Source: Beduinella massiliensis (GTDB taxonomy: Bacteria; Bacillota; Clostridia; Christensenellales; Aristaeellaceae). Taken from it: a DNA stretch of 64,000 nucleotides. The notes beneath the pieces are model-generated. The model did no database searches, was not told the origin of the DNA, and worked only from the letters and a program-made list of their open reading frames with translations. The stretch spans positions 2,573,605 to 2,637,604 of the forward strand of contig NZ_LT963430.1 in assembly GCF_900199405.1 (NCBI RefSeq). The letters run 5' to 3'. This document shows positions 18,170-26,342 of the stretch, piece by piece (within the stretch, counting starts at the first letter, position 1; each line of letters begins with the position of its first letter). Position numbers and translations under genes: made by a program.

Positions 18170-18709
18170 TTATTTCGCGTTCGCGGCAGCCTTCTGCAGC
18201 GCCTTGAGGTTATCGCCGATGCTGACGGTGCAGCTCGTCTTCAGATCCACGTCGTCCGGCACGCAATCGTGGTGGCCGTCGCCCTTGTCGTAAGTCGGCA
18301 TGCCCAGCACTTCCTCTACGGTCTTGCCCACACACCAGGCCTCCAGGGCGTCCATCTGCTCATACCATTCCTTGCCGATCGCGGAGGCAGGCTTCATGCC
18401 GTAACCCTCCTTCAGTTCGCGCTTGGAGGGGATTTCCGCCGTCACGTCGGTCTTGATCTCGCCCTTTTCGTCGAAGGCAACCGCCGTCTGCGCCACGTCG
18501 AAGGTGATGGAAACGATCTTTCCTTCGTCATCGAGCGTCACCGCGCAAATCGTGGAGTTCACGCTGGCCTTGCCGTCCTTGCCCTCTGCGGCGGATGCCG
18601 AAGAAGCGGCCTCCGTCACGATGCCCAAGCCCGTCTTGTCCGCCATCGCGCCGGACATGCATCCGATTACCATCGCTGCCGCCAGCAGTGCCGTCATCAT
18701 CTTTTTCAT
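18170..18709 (-). CDS. Exported lipoprotein-like protein, FMN_bind-like fold possible
   Basis: 179 residues. The signal sequence has a lipobox-like VIGC (Cys about residue 17) followed by an SGAMA site, so either lipidation or signal peptidase I cleavage is possible. The body (STICAVTLDDEGKIVSITFDVAQ, then ELKEGYGMKPASAIGKEWYEQM) resembles small exported proteins found beside flavin-based redox systems, and its beta pattern is like FMN_bind, but no GAT flavinylation motif is present. It ends about 20 bp from the terminator now split by the IS element. The neighbour upstream is the tandem FMN-binding protein. Confidence 0.65.
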   Translation of the reverse strand: MKKMMTALLAAAMVIGCMSGAMADKTGLGIVTEAASSASAAEGKDGKASVNSTICAVTLDDEGKIVSITFDVAQTAVAFDEKGEIKTDVTAEIPSKRELKEGYGMKPASAIGKEWYEQMDALEAWCVGKTVEEVLGMPTYDKGDGHHDCVPDDVDLKTSCTVSIGDNLKALQKAAANAK

Positions 18710-18791
18710 AGTTTTCCTCTTCCTTTCAGATCGCTTTGAGGTGCTTATCGTTCATTGCCCCCAAACCGCGGCTTTGGGAAGCAAAGAATCA

Positions 18792-19610
18792 CTATTCGGC
18801 AATGCGCTCGTAAGCGTTTCGGCTGATGCCGTCCCACAGAGCGGAGATCAATTTCGGCGTGCGGAGCGTCGCGGCGGTCGTCGCGTCCGTGTCGTCCGCG
18901 ATCTCTCCCGGTTGATAAAGGTCGTTGACGCAGGCAATTTCCTTGCCCTCGAGATATCCGAGTACCTGCCGAAACTGGGACGCGACCGCCTGCGCGCGCG
19001 CATCCGCATCCGGCGAGAGATAATTGACATGCTTATACTGCAGCGCGCGATAGGATAACGAAACAAATCGTCCGTCGCGTACCTCAAACTCCACGTTGAC
19101 CTCTTCCACCCCGTCCTCCATATAGGAGCCGCGGTAGATGCCGTCCTGGCAGGGCGGCGCCTCCGGAAGCTTCGTTTCTCCAACGATCTTGTAGGGCCTG
19201 CGCTTGATGCCGTCCCACAGGGCGGAGATCAGCTTGGAGGACTTGAAGGTTGCCGACGTGACCGCGTCCACGTCCTCCACGAAGCCATAGGGGCTGTACA
19301 GGTCGTCGATCGCCTCGACCCCTTTGCCGATCAGATAATCGGCCAGTTCCATGTACTGCTTACGAATCGCCTTTTGCGCGTCGCTCGCGTCCTCGGAGAG
19401 GTAGTCGCCGTCCTTATACTTGATACCTCTGTACACGATGGAGTCAAAGAGACCGTCCTTGAGCTCGAATTGAATCGCGATCTGTTCGATACCGCCGTCG
19501 TAGTAAAAACCTCGGTAAATCCCGTCGCAGATTTCCTCCTCGGACAGCACGGCGGCGCCCGGCGTCAGTGCGAGAATCCAGGCCAGCACGATTCCGATGC
19601 AGCGTTTCAT
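18792..19610 (-). CDS. Exported protein with two tandem FMN-binding-like repeats
   Basis: 272 residues: a signal peptide (about 1-22) and two clear repeats, about 29-135 and 156-266. Each starts DGIYRG, continues with a beta meander and YK..(D/N)YLS, and ends with a motif plus KLISALWDGI. The motifs DAVTSATFKSS (repeat 1) and DATTAATLRTP (repeat 2) line up with the flavinylation site of FMN_bind domains, with Gly replaced by Ser or Ala. Covalent FMN in either repeat is therefore possible but uncertain. It is divergent from a two-component system at 19767 that may control it. GGAGG precedes the start. Confidence 0.75.
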   Translation of the reverse strand: MKRCIGIVLAWILALTPGAAVLSEEEICDGIYRGFYYDGGIEQIAIQFELKDGLFDSIVYRGIKYKDGDYLSEDASDAQKAIRKQYMELADYLIGKGVEAIDDLYSPYGFVEDVDAVTSATFKSSKLISALWDGIKRRPYKIVGETKLPEAPPCQDGIYRGSYMEDGVEEVNVEFEVRDGRFVSLSYRALQYKHVNYLSPDADARAQAVASQFRQVLGYLEGKEIACVNDLYQPGEIADDTDATTAATLRTPKLISALWDGISRNAYERIAE

Positions 19611-19702
19611 TCCTTCATCCTCCCGACCGCTTGTTCAGTCTATCTCTGTTTTATGTCAAAATGATGGCATTTGGGAAAAAAAGTGATCCGTAAGTGAATT
19701 TC

Positions 19703-19731
19703 TTGACAAAGCATTCCAGTCCCTCTACAAT
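19703..19731 (+). promoter_or_regulatory. Sigma-A promoter of the two-component system
   Basis: -35 TTGACA (19703-19708), 17-bp spacer and -10 TACAAT (19726-19731) lie 36 bp before the response regulator ATG. Confidence 0.85.
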
Positions 19732-19766
19732 AAGACCGTCATCAATACAGGCAGGAGGCGCATCGC

Positions 19767-20450
19767 ATGAACCCTATCCTCGTGGTAGACGACAACGAAC
19801 AGATTTGTTCGATTCTCGCGCAGTATATCCGCAGGGACGGCATGGAAGCGATTCTCGCCAAGTCGGGCGAGGAAGCGCTCGCCCTCTTTGCCGGAGCTTC
19901 GCCCTGCCTGATTCTGCTGGATATCATGCTGCCGGGCATCGATGGGCTGGAAGTCTGCCGCCGCATCCGCCGGACGTCGAATGTGCCGATCCTGATGATT
20001 ACCGCGCGTGACGAGGATGCCGAACGCATCTTGGGGCTTGACATTGGAGCGGACGATTACATCGTCAAGCCCTTTTCCCCTGGCGAGGTCATGGCGCGCG
20101 TCCGCGCGGTGCTGCGGCGCATCACACCGGAAAAAGGAAATGAAACGCTGGTCATCGGGGGCCTCGTCCTGAACCTGCCTTCGCTCAGCGCCACGCTGAA
20201 CGGCGTGCCGCTGAACCTGACGCGCCGCGAGCTAGAGCTGCTGTGGACGCTCGCCAGTTCTCCCGGCCGCGTCTTCACCCGCGAAAACCTGCTCAACCTC
20301 GTGTGGGGGTATGAGTACGCGGGCAATTACCGCGCGGTGGATTCGCACATCAAGCGCCTGCGCGCCAAGCTCGACGCCTGTCCCCACGATTTCTTCGCCA
20401 TCCGCGCGGTCTGGGGCGCGGGCTACAAATTTGAAAGGCTCCTGCCGTGA
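19767..20450 (+). CDS. OmpR/PhoB-type response regulator
   Basis: 227 residues. The receiver domain (1-115) holds the acidic pair VVDDNE, the phosphoacceptor Asp in LILLDIMLPGIDG, the Thr in MITAR and the Lys in VKPF. The C-terminal winged helix (about 130-225) has LTRRELELL and the recognition segment YRAVDSHIKRLRAK. GGAGG precedes ATG 19767. The stop overlaps the kinase start by 4 nt (GTGA). Confidence 0.95.
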   Translation: MNPILVVDDNEQICSILAQYIRRDGMEAILAKSGEEALALFAGASPCLILLDIMLPGIDGLEVCRRIRRTSNVPILMITARDEDAERILGLDIGADDYIVKPFSPGEVMARVRAVLRRITPEKGNETLVIGGLVLNLPSLSATLNGVPLNLTRRELELLWTLASSPGRVFTRENLLNLVWGYEYAGNYRAVDSHIKRLRAKLDACPHDFFAIRAVWGAGYKFERLLP

Positions 20451-21919
20451 AAAGGATGCGGACGCCGCGCCGCAGCATCACCGCCCGGCTCATGTGCCTG
20501 ATCGCCCTGCTCCTCGCCGTCTTCACGCTGCTCGTGGGGCTCTTGTACAACGCACTTTTAAAGCGCCAGCTCCTCACGCACTACAGCAAGACGATGCAGC
20601 GCGACGCCTACGCGATCTCCCAAAGCCTTTCGGAATTGATCGCCCCTTCGGACTACGCCTCGCTGGACGAGAACCCCTTCATCGTGCGCGAGGACATGCT
20701 CTGCGCCTACCTAGCGCTGCTCGAGCACATCACGCGCTGCAATATCTACCTGGTCAACGACCACCACGACGTGACCGCCAATTTCGACGGCGTCATCAAA
20801 ACGCTGCGCCGCCCGCTGCTGGCCGGTTATCTGGAACAGACCATCGCTCTGGGCTTCATGGGCAAGACGCCTTTTCTGCAGACCCGGCGCGACGGCGAGG
20901 TGCACGTCTCTACCGCTATGCCCGTCATGAACGCCAAGGGACGCGTGCTGGGCGTCGTCGTCCTCGAATCCAACCTGCTCGATCTGGGCTTTGCGCAAGT
21001 GCCGAGCTATACCATCCTCATCATCAGCTGCCTCATCGCCTTTCTGGTCGCCTCCCTGCTCGCCTTTCTTCTCTCCCATGCCTTCACCCATCCCATCTCC
21101 GCCCTTGAACAGGTCGCGCTGCGGCTCGCTAAGGGAGAGTACGAGACGCGCACCACCTTTCATCAGGACGACGAGATCGGTAACCTGGCGAGATCGATGG
21201 ACGTGCTCGCGCAGCGGCTTGAAGAGGCGCGCAGCATGGACGAACGTCTGCACCGGCAGCAGCAGGTCTTTTTTTCCAACATCTCGCATGAATTGAAGAC
21301 CCCGGTCACAGTAATCCGCGGCTCGCTGGAGGCGCTGTGCGACGGCGTCCTGACCGAGCCCGCAGACGTGCAGGCCTACTATCGCCAGATGCTCACGGAA
21401 AGCCGCTGGCTCCAGCGGCTGATTCAGGATCTGCTCGAGCTCTCGCGCCTGCAAAGCCCGGATTACGCGCTCGAAATTGCGCCCGTAGACCTCAGCGAGC
21501 TGCTCAGCGACGTCGCGATGAGCGCCACCACGCTGTGCAGCGCCAAAGGGCTGCGCTTTTCCTGTCAGGAACCCGAGCGAACCTATACGATGTCGGGCGA
21601 TTACAGCCGGCTTCGCCAGATGTTGATGGCGGTCATCGACAACGCGGTCAAGTTTACGCCGCCGGGCAGGTGTATCGAACTTTCGCTGCTCGCCGATGAG
21701 CCCATCCTGATCGTAAAGGACGACGGAGTGGGCATCGACCCCGGCGATCTAGGGCAGATCTTCGACAGATTCCATCACCAGCAAGGCCGCAGCGGTGAAA
21801 GCACAGGCCTGGGCCTCGCGATCGTACGCGAAATTGCCCGCCGGCACGGCATCGAAATTGAAGTGGAAAGCGAGCTGGGCGGGGGAACGTCCTTCCGTTT
21901 CCATTTTCCTGCCGCGTAA
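20447..21919 (+). CDS. Sensor histidine kinase
   Basis: 490 residues beginning with GTG. A first membrane helix (about 12-35), an extracellular sensing domain (about 36-180), a second helix (about 182-208), a HAMP domain, the H box SNISHELKTPVT and the HATPase domain with N box DNAVKF, G1 DDGVGID and G2 STGLGLAI are all present. It phosphorylates the regulator encoded just upstream. The external ligand is unknown. A terminator hairpin follows. Confidence 0.95.
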   Translation: MKRMRTPRRSITARLMCLIALLLAVFTLLVGLLYNALLKRQLLTHYSKTMQRDAYAISQSLSELIAPSDYASLDENPFIVREDMLCAYLALLEHITRCNIYLVNDHHDVTANFDGVIKTLRRPLLAGYLEQTIALGFMGKTPFLQTRRDGEVHVSTAMPVMNAKGRVLGVVVLESNLLDLGFAQVPSYTILIISCLIAFLVASLLAFLLSHAFTHPISALEQVALRLAKGEYETRTTFHQDDEIGNLARSMDVLAQRLEEARSMDERLHRQQQVFFSNISHELKTPVTVIRGSLEALCDGVLTEPADVQAYYRQMLTESRWLQRLIQDLLELSRLQSPDYALEIAPVDLSELLSDVAMSATTLCSAKGLRFSCQEPERTYTMSGDYSRLRQMLMAVIDNAVKFTPPGRCIELSLLADEPILIVKDDGVGIDPGDLGQIFDRFHHQQGRSGESTGLGLAIVREIARRHGIEIEVESELGGGTSFRFHFPAA

Positions 21920-21934
21920 GGAAGGACTAAGCAA

Positions 21935-21994
21935 GCAAAGGCTGCCGGATCGAAAACGCATGCGTTTTCGCTACCGGTGGCCTTTGTCTTTTGT
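21935..21994 (+). terminator. Terminator after the histidine kinase gene
   Basis: Nested arms AAAGGC/GCCTTT, CCGG/CCGG and a perfect inner palindrome CGAAAACG-CATG-CGTTTTCG (21951-21970) are followed by TGTCTTTTG. The convergent dehydrogenase gene ends at 21995, so it may work for both. Confidence 0.82.
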
Positions 21995-23029
21995 TTACGG
22001 TTTCAATGCCACCTTAATGACGTTGTCTCGTCTCTGTTCAAAGAGGTCATAAGCCTCCATCGCCCGATCCAGGCTCAAGGTATGGGTAATCAGCGGCCGC
22101 ATGTCGATCTTTCCCGCAGCGATGAGCCGCAGAATTTCTCCGCAGTCGCAGGCATCCACACCCCCGGTCTTGAAGGTCAGGTTCTTGCCGTACATCTGCG
22201 GAAGGGGCAGCGCCTGCGGGGATTCGTACAGCGCGACGATGCAGACCGTCGCATTCGGACGGGCGACCTGCCAGGCGGTCTGCAGCGTATCCCTGCCGCC
22301 TGCAGCCTCTATCACGACGTCCGCGCCGCGTCCTTCCGTCATTTCCCGCAAAGCAGCCGCTACGTCCGTTTGCGCTGCATTCAGGGCGATGTCCGCAAAG
22401 CCCTCCCTTTGTGCCAGCGCGAGCCGATCCTCGCGCAAGTCCACCGCGACGACGTGCGCGGGATGATACAGCTTTGCACAAGCCATGGCACACAGCCCTG
22501 TCGGCCCGGCCCCCAGCACGGCCACCGTATCGCCTGCGCCGATTCCGCCGATCTTCGCAGCCCAGTAGCCCGTGGCGAGGATATCGCCGGTGAAGAGCGC
22601 CGCTTCATCGCTTACGCCCTCCGGGATGCGATCAAGCCCGCAATCCGCAAAAGGCACGCGCACGTATTCCGCCTGTCCGCCGTCGATTCGGCCGCCGAGT
22701 TCCCATCCGCCGCATACGCAGTTGTTCACAAAGCCGCGTTTGCAGTAAAAGCATTCGCCGCAGAACGTCTCCACGTTGACCGTGACGCGATCGCCTGCCC
22801 GGAAGCCCGCGACGGCTTCCCCCGTCTCGGTCACCACGCCGACCATCTCATGGCCTACGACGACGCCGGGCTCGGCGCGCGGCACGCTGCCATGCTTGAT
22901 GTGCAGGTCGCTGGAGCAGATCGAGCACAGCGTCACCCGCACGATGGCGTCCCGGGGATCGAGGATGCGCGGCATCGGGCGCTCTTCCAGCTCGAATACG
23001 CCCTTTTGCTTGTAGACGACAGCCTTCAT
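21995..23029 (-). CDS. Zinc-dependent medium-chain alcohol dehydrogenase
   Basis: 344 residues. The catalytic-zinc region has CSSDLH and GHEMVGVV; the structural-zinc loop has four Cys in FCGECFYCKRGFVNNC; the Rossmann fold has VLGAGPTGLCAM. This is the MDR family (threonine, sorbitol or butanediol dehydrogenase-like). The substrate is not certain. ATG 23029 has GGGGGAG upstream; the frame is open 15 codons further without a ribosome site. It is a single gene. Confidence 0.9.
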   Translation of the reverse strand: MKAVVYKQKGVFELEERPMPRILDPRDAIVRVTLCSICSSDLHIKHGSVPRAEPGVVVGHEMVGVVTETGEAVAGFRAGDRVTVNVETFCGECFYCKRGFVNNCVCGGWELGGRIDGGQAEYVRVPFADCGLDRIPEGVSDEAALFTGDILATGYWAAKIGGIGAGDTVAVLGAGPTGLCAMACAKLYHPAHVVAVDLREDRLALAQREGFADIALNAAQTDVAAALREMTEGRGADVVIEAAGGRDTLQTAWQVARPNATVCIVALYESPQALPLPQMYGKNLTFKTGGVDACDCGEILRLIAAGKIDMRPLITHTLSLDRAMEAYDLFEQRRDNVIKVALKP

Positions 23030-23050
23030 CGATTCTCCCCCTCCCTGATA

Positions 23051-23086
23051 CGGCAAAACCCCGCGCCCACTCAAGGACGCGGGGTT
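23051..23086 (-). terminator. Terminator of the yceD-rpmF operon
   Basis: Arms AACCCCGCG (23055-23063) and CGCGGGGTT (23076-23084) form a 9-bp stem, and on the minus strand it is followed by TTG. The position just after rpmF supports the call. Confidence 0.7.
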
Positions 23087-23106
23087 GCCGCCTGATTGGA
23101 GAAAGC

Positions 23107-23304
23107 TTACGCCTTCTTCTCGTTTTCAGCTTCCACAGCGATGACCTGCTTGCCATCGTAGTAGCCGCAGTGCTTGCACACGCGGTGGCTGAGCTTCATC
23201 TGCTGGCAGCGCGGGCACTTGACGATGCCGGGCGCGGACAGCTTCCAGTTAGCACGGCGCATACGGCCGCGAGACTTAGAAATTTTCCCCTTCGGAGTAG
23301 CCAT
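23107..23304 (-). CDS. rpmF: 50S ribosomal protein L32
   Basis: 65 residues: the basic start ATPKGKISKSRGRMRRA is typical of L32, followed by a zinc ribbon CPRC...CKHC. The four Cys indicate the zinc-binding form. It follows the YceD-like gene by 3 bp. Fatty-acid genes such as plsX, which often follow rpmF, are absent here. Confidence 0.96.
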   Translation of the reverse strand: MATPKGKISKSRGRMRRANWKLSAPGIVKCPRCQQMKLSHRVCKHCGYYDGKQVIAVEAENEKKA

Positions 23305-23307
23305 GAC

Positions 23308-23820
23308 TTACACCTCCTCATCCTGATTCAGCAAGGATGCCAACGCCGCAAAGGGCTGTTTGGATGGCATTTCTTTCTGGCATGAACATTGGGTCTGGTT
23401 GAGGTTTGCACCGCACACGGGACAGAGGCCTTTGCAGTCGGGCCTGCACAGAATGCGCATCGGCAATTCCAACAGAATGGCACCGAGCACGAGGTCGTCC
23501 AGATGCAGCACATGCCCCTCGTACGTAAACCGGTCAGGGTCGTCGGGATCTTCCTCGCGCGTAAAGACCTCGTCTACCTTTGCGCTGACCGGAAGGACAG
23601 CAGGTTCAAGGCAGTCGGCGCAGGGAACGGTGATCGTGGCCTTCACCTCGCCGCGCAACAGAATGGATTCCCCCGCAGCAGCAAACACACCCGATAAAGA
23701 AACGGGCGACGTGAAGACGAGCTCGTCTCCGTGCCATTCTTCCGGCGCGTGCGACTCCACGACCGCGAAGTCGAATTCCTCGCCCGGGGCTTTAAGCGCC
23801 TTGCTGATGTCTAGCTGCAT
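23308..23820 (-). CDS. YceD/YlbN (DUF177) family protein
   Basis: 170 residues. The DUF177 core has the conserved CADCLEP motif and, near the C terminus, LCRPDCKGLCPVCGANLN with paired cysteines. The family is almost always upstream of rpmF and is linked to 23S rRNA accumulation in plants and bacteria. ATG 23820 has GAGGTG upstream; a GTG three codons earlier is possible. It forms a two-gene operon with rpmF. Confidence 0.92.
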   Translation of the reverse strand: MQLDISKALKAPGEEFDFAVVESHAPEEWHGDELVFTSPVSLSGVFAAAGESILLRGEVKATITVPCADCLEPAVLPVSAKVDEVFTREEDPDDPDRFTYEGHVLHLDDLVLGAILLELPMRILCRPDCKGLCPVCGANLNQTQCSCQKEMPSKQPFAALASLLNQDEEV

Positions 23821-23851
23821 ACGTTTCACCTCGAAAAGTCAACCATCCGAT

Positions 23852-23880
23852 ATTATAACGGTTGTCCTCTTCTTTGTCAA
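23852..23880 (-). promoter_or_regulatory. Sigma-A promoter of yceD-rpmF
   Basis: Minus strand: TTGACA (23875-23880), 17-bp spacer, TATAAT (23852-23857), both perfect, 32 bp before the start codon. Confidence 0.88.
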
Positions 23881-23905
23881 TACCTGTGCGGCTTTTTAGC
23901 GCGCT

Positions 23906-25102
23906 TTACAGCGCCTCGACGATCGCCTTGGTATCGCGTGCGATCGGCAGCTCTTCGTTGGTCGCCACCACAATGACCTTGCAGGTGGAATCGTCCGTCG
24001 AAATCACGCCGGAAGCGCCGGTGACGTTCTTCTTCGGGTCGAGCTTCGCGCCCAGGAACTCCAGATCCTGAATGACGTAGCTGCGGGCCACGGCGTCGTT
24101 TTCGCCGATGCCGGCCGTCAGCACGATCGCATCCAGACCGCCCATCGCCGCCGCATAAGCGCCGATGTACTTGCGGATGCGATAGCCCCACGCTTCCATC
24201 GTCGTAATGGCCATCGGATCGCCCTTCTCCGACGCGCCGCGCACGTCGCGCATGTCGCTGCTGAGACCCGAGAGGCCCGCGAGGCCGGACTTCTTGTTCA
24301 GGATGTTCAGCATCTCGTGAATGTCGGTGATGTGGTCGTTTTCCATGATGCACTCGAGCACCGCGGGATCCAGGTCGCCCGAGCGCGAGCCCATAATGAC
24401 GCCTTCCAGCGGCGTCAGGCCCATCGAGGTATCCACGCACTTGCCGCCCTTGATGGCGGAAAGCGAGGAGCCGTTGCCCAGGTGGCAGATGACGAACTTG
24501 CAGTCCTCCGGCTTCTTGCCCAACATGTCCGGCACGATGCTGGCGACGTAGCGGTGGCTGGTGCCGTGGAAGCCGTACCGGCGAATCTTGAGGCGCTTGT
24601 AGTAGTCGTAGGGAATCGCGTACAAAAACGCCTTGGGCGGCATGGTCTGGTGAAACGCCGTGTCGAACACCGCGACGTTGGGCGTATTGGGCATGACCTT
24701 CTGGCAGGACTCGATGCCCATGAGGTTCGCGGGCATGTGCAGCGGCCCCAGCGGCACGAGCTCCTTCATGCCCTTCATCGTCTCCTCCGTCACCAGAACG
24801 GATTCCTTGAACGTCTCGCCGCCGTGCAGCACGCGGTGGCCGACCGCCGAGATCTCGTCCATGCTCTTGATGGCGCCCTTCTCCGCGTCCGTCAGCGCCG
24901 CCATGACCGCTTCGATGGCCTCGACGTGATCCTTCATGTTGCGTTCATAGTCGATGACCTTGTCTGCGACCTTCTGCTTGAAGTGCGTGCCCTCGATGCC
25001 GATGCGCTCGACCTGGCCCTTCGCCTCGACGGTCTCGCCCTCCATGTCGATCAACTGATACTTGAGCGACGAAGAACCCGCGTTGATAACCAAGATTTTC
25101 AT
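23906..25102 (-). CDS. ackA: Acetate kinase
   Basis: 398 residues. The start MKILVINAGSSSLKYQLID and the motifs VGHRVLHGGE, GFHGTSHRYV and LTAGIGEND are diagnostic of acetate kinases. It makes ATP from acetyl phosphate and ADP, the last step of acetate fermentation. ATG 25102 follows GGAGAG. It lies downstream of pta on the same strand, separated by 71 bp that contain a GC-rich hairpin. Confidence 0.97.
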   Translation of the reverse strand: MKILVINAGSSSLKYQLIDMEGETVEAKGQVERIGIEGTHFKQKVADKVIDYERNMKDHVEAIEAVMAALTDAEKGAIKSMDEISAVGHRVLHGGETFKESVLVTEETMKGMKELVPLGPLHMPANLMGIESCQKVMPNTPNVAVFDTAFHQTMPPKAFLYAIPYDYYKRLKIRRYGFHGTSHRYVASIVPDMLGKKPEDCKFVICHLGNGSSLSAIKGGKCVDTSMGLTPLEGVIMGSRSGDLDPAVLECIMENDHITDIHEMLNILNKKSGLAGLSGLSSDMRDVRGASEKGDPMAITTMEAWGYRIRKYIGAYAAAMGGLDAIVLTAGIGENDAVARSYVIQDLEFLGAKLDPKKNVTGASGVISTDDSTCKVIVVATNEELPIARDTKAIVEAL

Positions 25103-25139
25103 GTACAACTCTCCTACCCAATACGTATTTCATATACGA

Positions 25140-25162
25140 CGGGGCGCACGGCGTGCGCCCCG
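25140..25162 (-). other. Intercistronic GC hairpin between pta and ackA
   Basis: Arms CGGGGCGCAC and GTGCGCCCCG pair over 10 bp with a 3-nt loop. There is no T run on the minus strand, so it probably tunes mRNA processing or the pta/ackA ratio rather than ending transcription. Confidence 0.6.
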
Positions 25163-25173
25163 CTGCCTGTATC

Positions 25174-26172
25174 TCAGCCCTGTGCCTTGACCGCCGCGAT
25201 TGCAACGACGGAGACGATGTCGTCTACCGAGCAGCCGCGGGAAAGGTCGTTCACGGGCTTGGCCAGACCCTGGATGATCGGGCCGACCGCCTCTGCGCCC
25301 GCCAAGCGCTGCACCAGCTTGTAGCCGATGTTGCCCGCCTGCAAGTCCGGGAAGACCAGCACGTTCGCCTTGCCGGCGACGGGGCTGCCCGGGCTCTTGA
25401 GCTGGCCGACGGATTCTACCAGCGCGGCGTCTGCCTGCAGTTCGCCGTCTACGTTCAGGTCGGGGGCGATCTCATGTGCAATCCGGGTCGCTTCCTGCAC
25501 CTTGGTGACGTTCTCGTGCTTGGCCGAACCCTTCGTGGAGAAGGAAAGCAGCGCCACGCGCGGGTCGAGGTCCGCCAGCGCCCTGCCGGTCTGCGCGGAA
25601 GAAACCGCGATCGCGGCCAGCTCCTCTGCCGTGGGGTTGGGGATGACCGCGCAGTCGCCAAAGACCATCACGCCGTCGTCGCCGTATTTCTTGTTGGGCA
25701 CGTCCATCAGGAAGCAGGAGGAGACGACCTTGATGCCGGGGGCCGTCTTGACGATCTGCAGCGCCGGGCGGAGCACGTCGCCGGTGGTGTTGATCGCGCC
25801 CGCGACCATGCCGTCCGCGTCGTCCATCTTCAGCATCATCGTAGCGAAGTAAAGCGTGTTCTTCGTCACCAGCTCGGTCGCCTGCTCCAGCGTCATGCCC
25901 TTCTTCTGGCGCAGCTCGAAGAGCTTCTGCGCGTAAGCCGGGGTCTTCTCGCAGGTAGCGGGATCGACGATGGAAACGCCCGACAGGTTCACGCCCAGCT
26001 CCTGTGCCTTGGCCTCCACCTCGGCCTTGGCGCCGACCAGCGTCACCTTCGCAAGCTTCTGCTCGACGATCTTCGCGGACGCCTGCACCGTACGGGGCTC
26101 CGTACCCTCGGCCAGCACGATGTGCTTGATGTCGGCAGCCGCCTTCGCCTTAATCTTTTCAATGACAGACAT
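25174..26172 (-). CDS. pta: Phosphate acetyltransferase
   Basis: 332 residues, the short single-domain Pta form. Recognisable segments are IVLAEGTEPRTV, MVAGAINTTGDVLRPALQI, SSCFLMDVP, VFGDCAVIPNPTAEELA and the C-terminal NVLVFPDLQAGNIGYKLVQR. It converts acetyl-CoA and phosphate to acetyl phosphate, the substrate of AckA encoded next. GGAGGA precedes ATG 26172. A -10 TATAAT lies at 26237-26242 with only a weak -35. Confidence 0.96.
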   Translation of the reverse strand: MSVIEKIKAKAAADIKHIVLAEGTEPRTVQASAKIVEQKLAKVTLVGAKAEVEAKAQELGVNLSGVSIVDPATCEKTPAYAQKLFELRQKKGMTLEQATELVTKNTLYFATMMLKMDDADGMVAGAINTTGDVLRPALQIVKTAPGIKVVSSCFLMDVPNKKYGDDGVMVFGDCAVIPNPTAEELAAIAVSSAQTGRALADLDPRVALLSFSTKGSAKHENVTKVQEATRIAHEIAPDLNVDGELQADAALVESVGQLKSPGSPVAGKANVLVFPDLQAGNIGYKLVQRLAGAEAVGPIIQGLAKPVNDLSRGCSVDDIVSVVAIAAVKAQG

Positions 26173-26236
26173 GTTCAAATCCTCCTCGACGTGGTACTAT
26201 AGTAAAGAGTTGGTTTCATTGTAGAAATCATCCTAT

Positions 26237-26242
26237 ATTATA
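26237..26242 (-). promoter_or_regulatory. Probable -10 of the pta-ackA promoter
   Basis: TATAAT on the minus strand, 65 bp before the pta start. The -35 at the right distance is only TTTTCA, so an activator may assist. Confidence 0.5.
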
Positions 26243-26269
26243 CAGGAAAAAGCGTTTTTTGAAAAGGCA

Positions 26270-26295
26270 ATACGGCCGCTTTTGCCGTATTTTTC
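26270..26295 (+). terminator. Hairpin with T run upstream of tmcAL
   Basis: Arms ATACGGC (26270-26276) and GCCGTAT (26284-26290) followed by TTTTC. It lies 48 nt before the tmcAL start with no plus-strand gene behind it, so it looks like a leader terminator (attenuator) rather than a gene end. Confidence 0.45.
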
Positions 26296-26342
26296 GGAAA
26301 AAGGGCGGCTTTGAGAGCGTCCGCAGCAGTCAGGAGGGCCCT

